Shown one piece after another: positions 34,823 through 43,622 of a stretch of DNA of 64,000 nt. The stretch is from Renibacterium sp043789415 (GTDB lineage Bacteria; Actinomycetota; Actinomycetes; Actinomycetales; Micrococcaceae). Both the position numbers and the translations under genes were made by a program. The stretch is taken from contig NZ_JBDLLW010000001.1 in assembly GCF_043789415.1 (NCBI RefSeq), forward strand, positions 806,001-870,000. Direction: 5' to 3'. Below the pieces are notes generated by a model that was not told where the DNA came from, did not search any database, and saw only the letters and a list, made by a program, of their open reading frames with translations. The number at the start of each line of letters is the position of its first letter. Positions within the stretch are counted from its first letter, which is position 1.

Positions 34823-35434
34823 ATGACAGAGGACACCCGCATCCGCCCCATCCGGTTACCCCGGGACGAGCGACGAGCCCAGTTGCTCGCAGCAGCCACT
34901 GAAGTGTTCGTGGCCAACGGCTACCACGCCGCGGCGATGGACGAAATCGCTGAGGCCGCTTCGGTGTCCAAACCGGTGCTCTACCAGCACTTCCCTTCCA
35001 AGCGGGAGCTTTATATCGCCCTGCTGGACGTGCAATTGGCCGAGCTCACCGAGCGCATGCTGACCGTGATCGCCTCCACCGAGGACAACCGAGAACGCGT
35101 CCAAGCCACTATCGGCGCCTATTTCGAGTTCATCGCCAAGGGCGATCAAGCACACCGGCTGGTCTTCGAAAACGATTTGATCAACGATCCAGAAGTCGCC
35201 GCCAAGATCGAAGCTTTCAATGCGACCTACGCCAATGCCATCGCTCAGACGATCGCCCGGAACACCGAGCTCAGTGAACAGGAAGCCACCTTGCTGGGCC
35301 GCGGGCTCGCCGGAATGTCGCAGGTCAGCGCCAGGTACTGGCTGGAAACCGGCGGTGAACTCGACCGGGAGGTCGCCGAAGAAGTGATCTACCGTTTAGC
35401 TTGGCGCGGAATTAGCAATTTCCCCAAGCAGTAA
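34823..35434 (+). CDS. TetR-family transcriptional regulator
   Basis: A 203-residue repressor-type protein. The N-terminal helix-turn-helix is AATEVFVANGYHAAAMDEIAEAASVSKPVLYQHFPSKRELY read in parts (the recognition part is ASVSKPVLYQHF). The C-terminal ligand/dimer domain is helical with LIAKGDQ-like FIAKGDQAHRLVFENDLINDPEVAAKIEAF segments. The start ATG at 34823 has CAGGAGACG upstream. Position ahead of DUF3107 matches the mycobacterial order (Rv3208-Rv3208A as I recall). The ligand is unknown; it is next to hemA, but no evidence ties it to heme. Confidence 0.9.
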   Translation: MTEDTRIRPIRLPRDERRAQLLAAATEVFVANGYHAAAMDEIAEAASVSKPVLYQHFPSKRELYIALLDVQLAELTERMLTVIASTEDNRERVQATIGAYFEFIAKGDQAHRLVFENDLINDPEVAAKIEAFNATYANAIAQTIARNTELSEQEATLLGRGLAGMSQVSARYWLETGGELDREVAEEVIYRLAWRGISNFPKQ

Positions 35435-35517
35435 ATGATCGAAGAGTCCTAAGCTAGAAGCAAGAGCCTCACAAGCTGATATCAGCCTGACGATAACTTT
35501 GAGAAGGAGCATCCACG

Positions 35518-35742
35518 GTGGAAGTAAAGATCGGTATTCAAAACGTTGGCCGGGAAATCGTACTGGAGTCCAGCCAAGATGCTGACGCCGTCTCGAAATT
35601 GGTCTCGGAAGCCATCTCAGCGGGCAGCGAACTGCGACTCAGCGACGAAAAAGGCCGCACGGTGATCGTGCCCGGCAACTCCATCGGCTACGTGGAACTC
35701 GGCGCAGAAGAATCCCGCCGGGTCGGTTTCGGAGCACTCTAA
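35518..35742 (+). CDS. DUF3107 family small protein
   Basis: A 74-residue protein that matches the actinobacterial DUF3107 family (MEVKIGIQNVGREIVLE ... SIGYVELG ... RRVGFG). It is short, acidic, with alternating beta and alpha segments and no membrane segment. The start is GTG at 35518 with GAGAAGGAG upstream. Its stop shares a base with the next gene's ATG (TAATG). Conserved beside a TetR gene and the rhlE-like helicase, but of unknown role. Confidence 0.88.
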   Translation: MEVKIGIQNVGREIVLESSQDADAVSKLVSEAISAGSELRLSDEKGRTVIVPGNSIGYVELGAEESRRVGFGAL

Positions 35743-36044
35743 TGGTTGATCTGGTCGTTATCGCACTGATCGCGGCAGGCCTGGGAGCCATTGTCTGGGC
35801 AGCCGATAAGAAGCACCACAAGTACGGCGCTCTGCTACCCTCCGCGATCGCGGTGATCGCTGCCGCACTGACCTGGATCATCACCGTCTCCGCCGGGCTT
35901 TCCTATAACCCCGGCTGGACCTGGGTGCCCTGGATCGCCTCCTTGGTGGCCGCGGTGCTGTTCTCCACCCTGGCTTCGTTGCTGTTGAGCCGCAACCGGA
36001 GCAACTACGATACCGCGCAGCTGACCGCGATCCTCAAGCGCTGA
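35742..36044 (+). CDS. Small integral membrane protein of unknown function
   Basis: A 100-residue protein with three likely membrane segments (about residues 3-20, 30-52 and 63-86), separated by a His/Lys loop (DKKHHKYGALLP) and a Trp-rich loop (NPGWTWVPW). The C-terminal SRNRSNYDTAQLTAILKR is probably cytoplasmic. It is translationally coupled to DUF3107 (TAATG) and followed by a strong hairpin. I do not recognise a characterised family. Confidence 0.75.
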   Translation: MVDLVVIALIAAGLGAIVWAADKKHHKYGALLPSAIAVIAAALTWIITVSAGLSYNPGWTWVPWIASLVAAVLFSTLASLLLSRNRSNYDTAQLTAILKR

Positions 36045-36064
36045 TCAACCTGATCAAGGTCGCA

Positions 36065-36099
36065 GAACGGTCCCCGCGATAGTCTCGCGGGGACCGTTC
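36065..36099. terminator. 15-bp stem hairpin between convergent genes
   Basis: GAACGGTCCCCGCGA (36065-36079) pairs perfectly with TCGCGGGGACCGTTC (36085-36099) around a 5-base loop. It lies 21 bases after the membrane-protein stop and 39 bases beyond the ferritin-like gene's stop, so it can serve both strands. Confidence 0.8.
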
Positions 36100-36137
36100 G
36101 CGTTCATCCTGGATCATTCCACGCGCCGCAGAGTTCG

Positions 36138-36758
36138 CTACGCCGTCAGGCCGAGCTGACTCATCCGACGAGAATGGTTCTTGGTCAGTTCAGCCATCAG
36201 AGGCCCCTGGAAAGAGGCCACCCCTTCGGGCAGGAAGCCACCTTCCAGGCTGAGCCGCTGAGCCTGGGTCAGTGCTTCTCCCACCAAGCGACGACCCCAT
36301 AGAGCCAACCGTGAGGCCAGCCGCGGATCATCCCGCACCATGCCGCGCAACCGAGCCTGAAGCACTGAAGACTCCTCCGGATCCTGAATCTCGGCGACCA
36401 GGTCGCGGGTCGGTGCGTCCAAGAACTGGCTCACCGCAGAGTAGAAATCTGCTGAAATAGTATCGATCACATAGGCCTTCATAATCGACTCGTACCAGTC
36501 AGCGGGCCTGGTCCGATCGTGGAAGGCATCAACCGAGACCTGGAAAGGGCGCATTGCCGCCTCGGCGTCATGCCCCAGATCCGCCAACCTGTCGGAGACC
36601 AATTCGAAGTGCCGGAACTCGGCGACGGCCATCCTGCCCAGCGCCGCCCTGTCCTGCAGAGTCGGCGAGAAGCGGGCGTCCGAAGAGAGCCTTTCAAAGG
36701 CCGATAACTCGCCGTAGGCCATCGCGCCCAGCAGCTCGAACACAAAACGATCAGTCAT
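36138..36758 (-). CDS. Ferritin-like fold protein (MiaE-related)
   Basis: A 206-residue helical protein of the ferritin-like superfamily, in the actinobacterial group sometimes compared to MiaE tRNA hydroxylase. Possible di-iron ligands are in GAMAYGELSAFERL and VAEFRHFELVSDRL (E-x2-H), with a second half containing DTISADFY; only one complete E-x2-H is visible, so metal binding is uncertain. I use ATG 36758 (MTDRFVFELLG); the upstream 22 residues of the longer frame are basic and unlike the family. It sits between DUF3107 and the helicase as in mycobacteria (Rv3210c-like). Confidence 0.8.
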   Translation of the reverse strand: MTDRFVFELLGAMAYGELSAFERLSSDARFSPTLQDRAALGRMAVAEFRHFELVSDRLADLGHDAEAAMRPFQVSVDAFHDRTRPADWYESIMKAYVIDTISADFYSAVSQFLDAPTRDLVAEIQDPEESSVLQARLRGMVRDDPRLASRLALWGRRLVGEALTQAQRLSLEGGFLPEGVASFQGPLMAELTKNHSRRMSQLGLTA

Positions 36759-36838
36759 GAGAGCAACCTTATTCCACAAGATTCCACAGAGGCAGCGAAT
36801 CTTGAAGCGACGCCTTCGGATCAAGATAGGCTAATCGA

Positions 36839-38341
36839 GTGCCTCACTCTCAGATTGTGCTGCCGGACAGCGACGTTCAGTTAAGAGAAGCCCTGGCCGG
36901 CTTAAGAGCGGAGTTCAAGCTCACCGAACAATTCAGCCCTGAAGTGCTGGCCGAGGTCACTGCCTCCTTGCAGCACCATCAGCTGCCTGAGCAGGATCTG
37001 AGCCAGTTGCCCTTCATCACGATCGATCCGCCTGAGTCGATGGATCTCGATCAGGCCATGCAGCTGGAACGCCGGGAAAGCGGGTATCTGGTGCGCTACG
37101 CGATCGCCGATGTGCCCTCCTTCGTCACGCCGGGCGGTGCCCTGGACGCCGAGACCAGACGGCGCGGCCAGACGGTCTACACCCCCGATGGCAGGATTCC
37201 ACTGCATCCGGCAGAAATCAGCGAAGCCGCCGCGAGCTTACTGGCTGGACAGTTGCGCAGTGCCTTCGTCTGGGAAATCGTGCTGGATACCTCCGGGGCG
37301 ACGATTTCGGCCTCGGTGTCCCGGGCGCGAGTGCGCTCGATCGCGAAGCTCGGTTACCAGCAAGCCCAAAACGAATTGGACGCTCAGACCGCCTCGGAGT
37401 ATCTTCCGATTCTGCGACTCCTGAAAGAGATCGGACTCAAGCGAATCGACTTGGAGCGCCAGCGCGGGGGCGCCAGCTTGAACACCCCGCAGCAAGAGGT
37501 CGCACACGAGAACGGCGAATATCGTCTGATCTTCAGGCCTGCCCTGGCAATCGAGGATTGGAATGCGCAGATCTCGCTGCTCACCGGCATGGCCGCGGCG
37601 CGTATCATGCTCGATGGCAAGGTCGGCCTCTTGCGCACCATGCCGCCACCGGATCCCGCCGCCCTGGAGAAGTTCCGCAACCAGGCAGTCGCGCTCGGCA
37701 AGCCATGGCCGCAGGAACTCGCCTACGGCGAATTCCTGCGCACCCTGGATGTCTCCGATCCACGGCAACTCGCTCTGATGCACGCTGCCACCTCGCTCTT
37801 CCGCGGTGCCGCCTACACCAGCTTCGACGGCGAGCTACCCGCCCAGAGCACACAAGCCGCAGTAGCCGCTCCCTACGCTCACACCACCGCACCACTGCGC
37901 CGCCTGGTTGACCGATTCGTGCTCACCGTATGCGCTGCCCTGAGTGCAGGCCAGGAAGTGCCGGAATGGGCCCGGAAGGCGCTTCCAGAGCTTCCCGCAC
38001 TGATGACGGCGTCGGACCAGTTGAGCGGTCAGATCGAGCGGGCAGCCCTGGACATCGTGGAGGCAGCTCTGCTCAGCTCGCATCTCGGTGAGGAGTTCGA
38101 CGCCGTCGTCATAGCCGGCCCACGCAAGACCTCTTCGACGGCGGAGGCCTCAAGCGCTGCTTCAGATGGCCTACAACGTTGCACGATCCAGATTCAGCAG
38201 CCAGCGGTCTCCGCGCAATGCCAGTACCGGGGCGAGCTCATCATTGGCAGCTCGGTACGGGTCAGCTTAGTGACCGCCGATATGAGCAGCCGTACCGTGC
38301 TCTTCGAGTTGCTTCCCGCCCCGATGACGGCGGCTGACTAG
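36839..38341 (+). CDS. RNB-domain ribonuclease (RNase II-like)
   Basis: A 500-residue 3'-5' exoribonuclease of the short actinobacterial RNB type. The catalytic block reads FITIDPPESMDLDQA: three of the four RNase II aspartates are there, and the fourth is Gln. GAAYTSFDGELP and APLRRLVDRFVL provide the C-terminal catalytic arginine region. Cold-shock and S1 domains are not obvious at the ends, so the protein is shorter than RNase R. The start is GTG 36839. It precedes the ParA-like gene by about 40 bases, divergent from the ferritin-like gene. Confidence 0.88.
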   Translation: MPHSQIVLPDSDVQLREALAGLRAEFKLTEQFSPEVLAEVTASLQHHQLPEQDLSQLPFITIDPPESMDLDQAMQLERRESGYLVRYAIADVPSFVTPGGALDAETRRRGQTVYTPDGRIPLHPAEISEAAASLLAGQLRSAFVWEIVLDTSGATISASVSRARVRSIAKLGYQQAQNELDAQTASEYLPILRLLKEIGLKRIDLERQRGGASLNTPQQEVAHENGEYRLIFRPALAIEDWNAQISLLTGMAAARIMLDGKVGLLRTMPPPDPAALEKFRNQAVALGKPWPQELAYGEFLRTLDVSDPRQLALMHAATSLFRGAAYTSFDGELPAQSTQAAVAAPYAHTTAPLRRLVDRFVLTVCAALSAGQEVPEWARKALPELPALMTASDQLSGQIERAALDIVEAALLSSHLGEEFDAVVIAGPRKTSSTAEASSAASDGLQRCTIQIQQPAVSAQCQYRGELIIGSSVRVSLVTADMSSRTVLFELLPAPMTAAD

Positions 38342-38379
38342 ACTGAATGAGCATATCCAGAGATCGGAGTGAGATTGAG

Positions 38380-39981
38380 ATGTCGGAACTGAATGAATTC
38401 GTTCTGGTCGAGGTCTTCCACGACGGCCGGATCTCGGTAGCCGGTCAGCCGGTGGACGCGCACGGGCATTCCGATAGCTATGCGGCAGCGGTCGCACTGC
38501 TCGCCGGACAAGCAGCTCATCACCAGTCGCGTGTGCTGGCGAAGGCCCTGGATCACCGCAATGGCGAGATCAGCTGGTTCTTCGTGGATAGTCGGGGAGA
38601 GGTCTTTGACGCCTTCAGTGGCCCGCAGGTCAGCGCGCACGGCGTCAGCGCTCCTGCTGCCACTGCCAATCCTGCTGCCATTGCCAACCCTGCTGCCAGT
38701 GCTTCGGACGGTATGGAATTCGCTCACGAAGCCCCGATCAGCTACCCGCAGCAGCCGGAATACGGTCCTTCGGAACCAGCGATCTCCGGTGCGGAAGATC
38801 TCGAGATCACCCGGAAGCGCCCCCGCTACCGAGAGGCAGACCTGCCTGAGCCATCGCCGGTTCCCGGCCCGGAAGCCGCGCAGATGTCAGGGATCTTCCG
38901 TGCCACAATCGAGCCCGCCGCCCCGATCAGTCAGATCCCGGCCCAGGAACAGCTCCTCAATCCTGAGAGACCCGGGAACCTCGAAACCACGGAGTGGCCG
39001 AACAGCCGGCCGGTAGCAGCAATCCCTGCAATGCCCAGCGCCCAGCCCGCCGTCGCGGGTAGCCGGATGGCCAATCGGCAATTCGTCAGGCCGCCCAAGG
39101 ATCGCCCCACCCAGGGAATCCGGCGCGCTGTCTACAGCGTGAGCGGCGGCACCGTCAATCTCGGCAAGAGCCCCCGGGAACGCGAAGAGGCCGAACTGGA
39201 ATCCCGGATCGCCCGGCAACTCCCGGGCAGTTACAACACCGCAGTGCTCTCGCTCAAAGGCGGCATCGGCAAAACCTCCACCACTGTCGGGGTCGGCATG
39301 ATGCTCGCCGAGTACCGAGGCGATCCGCCCTGCGCGATCGACGCCAACCCAGATTCCGGAGATCTGGCCGAAAGGGCGTTGGGTGAATTGCTTTACCAGC
39401 CGGAGGGTTCTCGGACGATCAGCGATGTGATCCGGGAGATTGACTCGATCAGGACGCTGACCGAGCTCTCCCGCTATATGCACCACGCAAACCGCATGCA
39501 CCTGGTGGCTGGAGAACAGGATCCCGCGCTCTCCGATGCGCTGACCGCCGAAGAATACCTCAGGATCCGCGAGCTGATCGCTCAGTATTATTCGGTGATC
39601 CTGACCGACTGCGGCACCGGTGTCTCGCATCCGGCGATGTCCGGCATCCTCTCCACGGCAACCAATCTGGTGGTGGCTGCGGGGTACGCGGTTTCCGGGG
39701 CCAAACGAGCCCGCAGCACTCTGGAGTGGCTGTCCGGGCACGGCTATCACGAGCTGGCACGCAATGCCATTGTGGTGATCACCGATAAAGACGAGGTCTC
39801 CTCGAGAGTGGATAAACGCGCCATCGACGCCGAACTCGCGGGGCACTGCAAGCAGCTCATCGCGGTACCACACGACCGTGGAGTGGCCGACGGCGACCAG
39901 ATCTCCCTTGACACGCTGCGCCCGCAGACCCGGCGGGCCTATAAGGAAATCGCGGCCGCCATCGTAGACGGCTACCACTAG
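38380..39981 (+). CDS. ParA/MinD-family ATPase with N-terminal extension
   Basis: A 533-residue protein. The C-terminal ~270 residues are a deviant-Walker ATPase: KGGIGKTS (P-loop), AIDANPDSGDLAERALGE (switch), VILTDCGTGVSHPAM (Walker B) and VVAAGYAVSGAKRA. The N-terminal ~85 residues form a small alpha/beta domain (FVLVEVFHDGRISVAGQPVD), joined by a Pro/Ala-rich linker with an 18-bp tandem repeat. This layout fits MinD-like proteins linked to type VII secretion or chromosome placement, but no ESX genes are in the window. I use ATG 38380, with GGAGTGAG upstream; ATG 38347 would add 11 residues. Confidence 0.82.
   Translation: MSELNEFVLVEVFHDGRISVAGQPVDAHGHSDSYAAAVALLAGQAAHHQSRVLAKALDHRNGEISWFFVDSRGEVFDAFSGPQVSAHGVSAPAATANPAAIANPAASASDGMEFAHEAPISYPQQPEYGPSEPAISGAEDLEITRKRPRYREADLPEPSPVPGPEAAQMSGIFRATIEPAAPISQIPAQEQLLNPERPGNLETTEWPNSRPVAAIPAMPSAQPAVAGSRMANRQFVRPPKDRPTQGIRRAVYSVSGGTVNLGKSPREREEAELESRIARQLPGSYNTAVLSLKGGIGKTSTTVGVGMMLAEYRGDPPCAIDANPDSGDLAERALGELLYQPEGSRTISDVIREIDSIRTLTELSRYMHHANRMHLVAGEQDPALSDALTAEEYLRIRELIAQYYSVILTDCGTGVSHPAMSGILSTATNLVVAAGYAVSGAKRARSTLEWLSGHGYHELARNAIVVITDKDEVSSRVDKRAIDAELAGHCKQLIAVPHDRGVADGDQISLDTLRPQTRRAYKEIAAAIVDGYH
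38653..38706. repeat. 18-bp x 3 tandem repeat inside the ParA-like gene
   Basis: Units at 38653-38670, 38671-38688 and 38689-38706 begin CCTGCTGCCA and differ in three to six positions. They encode PAATAN-PAAIAN-PAASAS in the linker between the two domains. Confidence 0.85.
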
Positions 39982-40228
39982 CAATAGCAGCGATCCGTCG
40001 CCTATCGGATAGACTGAGCGGGTAGAACTGGATGCCCGGTCGTTCATGCAATGACTTTCCCGGACCGCTTCGAAAAACGGCGGTCAATCCAGCGGCGCTG
40101 ATCGATTCAGCACCGCACGCAAACCCGCGATCGGCTTCCGCCAGCTGTGCCGCCCTTTCGTTCCGTCAATCGAGCCCTAGATGGCCGACGTCGAGCAACA
40201 GGCGGCACCTTAAAGGGAGTACGCACTC
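39982..40228 (+). promoter_or_regulatory. Long leader region of the DEAD-box helicase gene
   Basis: These 247 bases between the ParA-like gene and the helicase hold no ORF with support. A TAGACT at about 40008-40013 could be a -10, which would give a leader over 200 bases long. CCCGGTC near 40053-40059 can pair with the GGACCG near 40072-40078 (hairpin). Long structured leaders are known for cold-induced DEAD-box helicases; this one is an inference. Confidence 0.35.
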
Positions 40229-41881
40229 TTGACCGTTGATAATAACCACCTGCTCGCTGAAGACGGCGATAACGAGATCGTCGTTGACGCCTCACTGACC
40301 ACCACTGAAGATCCGCACCACGAGGCTAAAGAGACCTTCGCAGACTTTTCAGTACGCGCCGATATCGTCGAGGCCCTCGCCGATGCCGGCATCGTGCACC
40401 CCTTCCCGATCCAGTCGATGACCCTGCCGGTGGCGCTCTCCGGCCACGACATCATCGGTCAGGCCAAGACCGGAACGGGTAAGACTCTCGGCTTCGGCGT
40501 TCCCGTCTTGCAGCGCGTAGTGGCGCCCAAGGACGAAGGCTACGATGCGCTCCCCACGCCGGGTGCTCCGCAAGCCCTCATCGTGGTGCCTACCCGCGAA
40601 CTCGCCGTCCAGGTCGCCAATGATCTGCAAGTAGCTGCCCGCAAGCGCGGCGCGAGGATCACCACGATCTATGGTGGCCGGGCCTTTGAGCCGCAGATCG
40701 AGTCCCTGACCAAGGGCGTCGAGATCGTAGTCGGCACCCCGGGCCGGCTGATCGACCTCTTCAAGCAACGCCACCTGAACTTGAAGAACGTCAAGATGGT
40801 GGTGCTCGACGAAGCCGACGAGATGTTGGACCTGGGCTTCCTGCCCGATGTCGAAACCCTGATGGCCGCGACTCCCCCGGTGCGCCAGACCATGCTGTTC
40901 TCGGCCACCATGCCCGGACCGATCGTCGCGATGGCACGGCGCTATATGACTCAGCCGACTCATATCCGGGCCGCCGATCCGGACGACGAGGGCCTGACCA
41001 AGCGCGATATCCGCCAGTTGGTCTACCGGGCGCACAGCATGGACAAGATCGAAGTGGTGGCCAGGATCCTGCAGGCTCGCGGCCGCGGCCGGAGCATTAT
41101 CTTCACCAAGACCAAGCGCACCGCGGCCAAGGTCGCAGATGAGCTGACAGAGCGCGGTTTCGCCGCCGCCGCGATCCACGGCGATCTGGGGCAGGGCGCC
41201 CGGGAGCAAGCGCTGCGCGCGTTCCGCAATAATAAGGTCGACGTCCTGGTCGCCACCGACGTCGCCGCTCGTGGCATCGACGTCGACGACGTCACCCACG
41301 TGATCAACTACCAGTGCGTTGAAGACGAGAAGATCTACCTGCACCGGGTCGGGCGTACCGGCCGGGCCGGGAACAAGGGCACCGCTGTCACTTTCGTCGA
41401 CTGGGACGATATGCCGCGCTGGGGCCTGATCAATAAGATCCTCGGCCTGCCGTTCAATGAGCCGATTGAAACGTATTCGTCCTCCCCGCACCTTTACAGC
41501 GATCTGGACATCCCAGAAGGCACCAAGGGCAGACTGCCGCGCAGCCAGCGCACGCACGCCGGCTTGGCCGCCGAAACGATCGAAGATCTCGGCGAGACCG
41601 GCAAGCGTCATACCGCGTCCTCAGGATCCTCGGGCCGCGGTTCCGACCGTGGCGGCCAGGGGCGCGATGACCGGCGAGGCGGCGATCGGAAGAGGTCCGA
41701 ACGTCGTAGCGATGGCGATTCGCCACGTCGCCGCGAGTCCGGTTCGGAGCGTCGGGACGGCCAAGAGACGAGCGGCGCTGAGAAAGCACAGCCCGCACGG
41801 AGCAGAAGCCAGCGCAGCCGCACCCGGCGTCGGAACGGTGAAGTCGTCACTAAGGACAGCCAGCCGTCGACTGACGCCTAA
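40229..41881 (+). CDS. DEAD-box ATP-dependent RNA helicase (RhlE/DeaD type)
   Basis: A 550-residue SF2 helicase. Motifs in order: Q-motif HPFPIQSMTLP, motif I AKTGTGKT, Ia PTRELAVQ, II VLDEADEM, III SATMP, V TDVAARGID, VI HRVGRTGRAG. The C-terminal ~90 residues are a basic Arg/Gly/Asp/Ser tail (RGGDRKRSERRS) that would bind RNA. The role is likely ribosome assembly, mRNA decay or cold adaptation. The start is TTG 40229 with AAAGGGAG upstream. It corresponds by position to mycobacterial rhlE (Rv3211). Confidence 0.93.
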   Translation: MTVDNNHLLAEDGDNEIVVDASLTTTEDPHHEAKETFADFSVRADIVEALADAGIVHPFPIQSMTLPVALSGHDIIGQAKTGTGKTLGFGVPVLQRVVAPKDEGYDALPTPGAPQALIVVPTRELAVQVANDLQVAARKRGARITTIYGGRAFEPQIESLTKGVEIVVGTPGRLIDLFKQRHLNLKNVKMVVLDEADEMLDLGFLPDVETLMAATPPVRQTMLFSATMPGPIVAMARRYMTQPTHIRAADPDDEGLTKRDIRQLVYRAHSMDKIEVVARILQARGRGRSIIFTKTKRTAAKVADELTERGFAAAAIHGDLGQGAREQALRAFRNNKVDVLVATDVAARGIDVDDVTHVINYQCVEDEKIYLHRVGRTGRAGNKGTAVTFVDWDDMPRWGLINKILGLPFNEPIETYSSSPHLYSDLDIPEGTKGRLPRSQRTHAGLAAETIEDLGETGKRHTASSGSSGRGSDRGGQGRDDRRGGDRKRSERRSDGDSPRRRESGSERRDGQETSGAEKAQPARSRSQRSRTRRRNGEVVTKDSQPSTDA

Positions 41882-41887
41882 GCATCG

Positions 41888-42751
41888 ATGGAACCCCGGA
41901 TCTGGAGCCCGCAGGGCCCCAATTTAGTGGTGCAGGCCGAGAACTCAGACTTTCTGCCCGAGTTGCCTGATGCTTCTTTTTCCTTGATCTATCTGGACCC
42001 GCCCTTTAACACCGGGCGGGTGCAGTCTCGGCAGAACACCGTGATGGTGCGTAGTGCCACCGGAACGCGTACCGGCTTCGCCGGGCACAACTACGAGACA
42101 GTCAAGGGCTCGCTGCACAGCTATGACGACGCCTTCACCGATTACTGGGCCTTTCTAGAGCCTCGGCTGATCGAGGCCTGGCGTTTGCTGCGCGAAGACG
42201 GCACGCTGTATCTGCACCTGGATTACCGCGAGGTGCACTACGCCAAGGTGATGCTCGACGCCATCTTCGGCCGGGAGTGCTTCCTGAACGAGATCATCTG
42301 GGCTTATGACTACGGTGCCCGGGCGAAGAGCCGCTGGCCGACCAAGCACGACAATATTCTGGTCTACGTCAAAGATCCTTCGAAATACCATTTCGACAGC
42401 GCAGCGGTGGACCGGGAACCCTATATGGCCCCCGGTCTGGTGACCGCTGAAAAGGCGGCCCGCGGTAAGCTGCCCACCGATGTGTGGTGGCACACCATTG
42501 TCTCCCCGACCGGCAAGGAAAAAACCGGTTACCCGACCCAGAAGCCCGAAGGCCTCTTGCGCAGGGTGGTGACCGCTTCTTCGAGGCCGGGTGATTGGGT
42601 GCTGGACTTCTTTGCCGGCTCAGGCACCATTGGCTCGGTAGCAGCCGCTCTGGATCGGCGTTTTGTCTGCGTGGATCAGAACCCGGAAGCCATTGGCATC
42701 ATGGCCGCGCGACTGGGTGAGTTCGCTGAGATCGTGGCCAAGGAAGCCTAA
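41888..42751 (+). CDS. Site-specific DNA methyltransferase (orphan, beta-type order)
   Basis: A 287-residue amino-methyltransferase. Motif IV LIYLDPPFNTGR comes first (residues ~33-44) and the SAM motif I DFFAGSGTIGS is near residue 240, the beta-class order seen in CcrM-like and N4/N6 enzymes. DPPF favours N6-adenine modification, but does not prove it. Between them is a ~130-residue target-recognition part (DYGARAKSRWPTKHDNIL). No restriction endonuclease or specificity gene is adjacent, so it is an orphan. It starts seven bases after the helicase stop and ends seven bases before the convergent hmuV stop. Confidence 0.88.
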   Translation: MEPRIWSPQGPNLVVQAENSDFLPELPDASFSLIYLDPPFNTGRVQSRQNTVMVRSATGTRTGFAGHNYETVKGSLHSYDDAFTDYWAFLEPRLIEAWRLLREDGTLYLHLDYREVHYAKVMLDAIFGRECFLNEIIWAYDYGARAKSRWPTKHDNILVYVKDPSKYHFDSAAVDREPYMAPGLVTAEKAARGKLPTDVWWHTIVSPTGKEKTGYPTQKPEGLLRRVVTASSRPGDWVLDFFAGSGTIGSVAAALDRRFVCVDQNPEAIGIMAARLGEFAEIVAKEA

Positions 42752-42758
42752 CCCTCAT

Positions 42759-43622
42759 TCAGGACCCGCTGATCTCCTCCGCTGACCGTAGCCGGTTCCC
42801 GGAATTCCCCGGTTCATGCTGCTCAAAATCATCAGCGGGTTCAATGGACCTGCCCGGTAACACGACGATCCTTCCGTTCTTCGGGTGTGCGAAGACCTCC
42901 ATGGGCGAGCGGTACACCCGGCTGAGCAGCTCTGCCCGGCAGACCTGCTCAGGAGGCCCAGCGGCGATTACCCTGCCGTGTTCCAACAAGACCATACGAT
43001 CGGAATAGCTGGCGGCCAGGTCCAGGTCATGCAGCACCACCACAGCGGCGCCGCCCTCGCTGGCGATCCGCCGGCAAAGCTGCAAAGCCGTCTGCTGATG
43101 GCGCACGTCGAGCGCTGCGGTCGGTTCGTCGAGCAGTACCAGCTCAGCGCCCTGAGCCTGCACCCTGGCCAGCGTGGTGCGCCCCATCTCGCCTCCCGAG
43201 AGAGTGGTGACTTCGCGTTGTGCGAATTCACTGAGCTCGGTGCGCCGCATCGCACTGCGCACGAGCTCTTCATCCCGTGACTCCTGATCGCTGCCCCGCC
43301 AGGCAGTTCGGCCCATCCGGACCACTTCTTGCACCGTGTAGGCGTAGCTGACCCTGGAATCTTGCAGTGCCACAGCACGACGCCGGGCCAGTTCCCTGGG
43401 TTTGTATTCGCTGAGCTGCCTGCCGTCCAAGGTGATTCTTCCTTCGGTGGGTTTCAGATCACCGGCCAGCAGCGCGAGCAGAGTGGATTTCCCAGCTCCG
43501 TTGGGGCCCACCAAGCTGAGCACTTCACCGGCGCGCACCGTGAGTGAAAGCTGCGGGATGATCTGTCGTCCGGCGACGGCGAAATTGACGCCTTCCGCAC
43601 GGATCACCGTTTCGCCGCTCAT
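42759..43622 (-). CDS. hmuV: Heme ABC transporter ATP-binding protein
   Basis: A 287-residue ATPase of the heme importer. Walker A GPNGAGKST, Q-loop VALQDSRVSYAYTV, signature LSGGEMGRTTLARVQ, Walker B LVLLDEPTAALD and H-loop VVVLHDLDLAASY are all in order; the HmuV/FecE type is clear from ALDVRHQQ. The ATG at 43622 overlaps the hmuU stop by ATGA; the longer frame to 43928 is inside hmuU. The C-terminal ~30 residues are an acidic extension. It is the last gene of htaA-hmuT-hmuU-hmuV. Confidence 0.93.
   Translation of the reverse strand: MSGETVIRAEGVNFAVAGRQIIPQLSLTVRAGEVLSLVGPNGAGKSTLLALLAGDLKPTEGRITLDGRQLSEYKPRELARRRAVALQDSRVSYAYTVQEVVRMGRTAWRGSDQESRDEELVRSAMRRTELSEFAQREVTTLSGGEMGRTTLARVQAQGAELVLLDEPTAALDVRHQQTALQLCRRIASEGGAAVVVLHDLDLAASYSDRMVLLEHGRVIAAGPPEQVCRAELLSRVYRSPMEVFAHPKNGRIVVLPGRSIEPADDFEQHEPGNSGNRLRSAEEISGS

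Noticed and set aside
41888..42751. Methyltransferase as part of a restriction or BREX/DISARM-type defence system
   Set aside because: Neighbours are a DEAD-box RNA helicase and heme transport genes; no endonuclease, PglZ, BrxC or similar gene is near.
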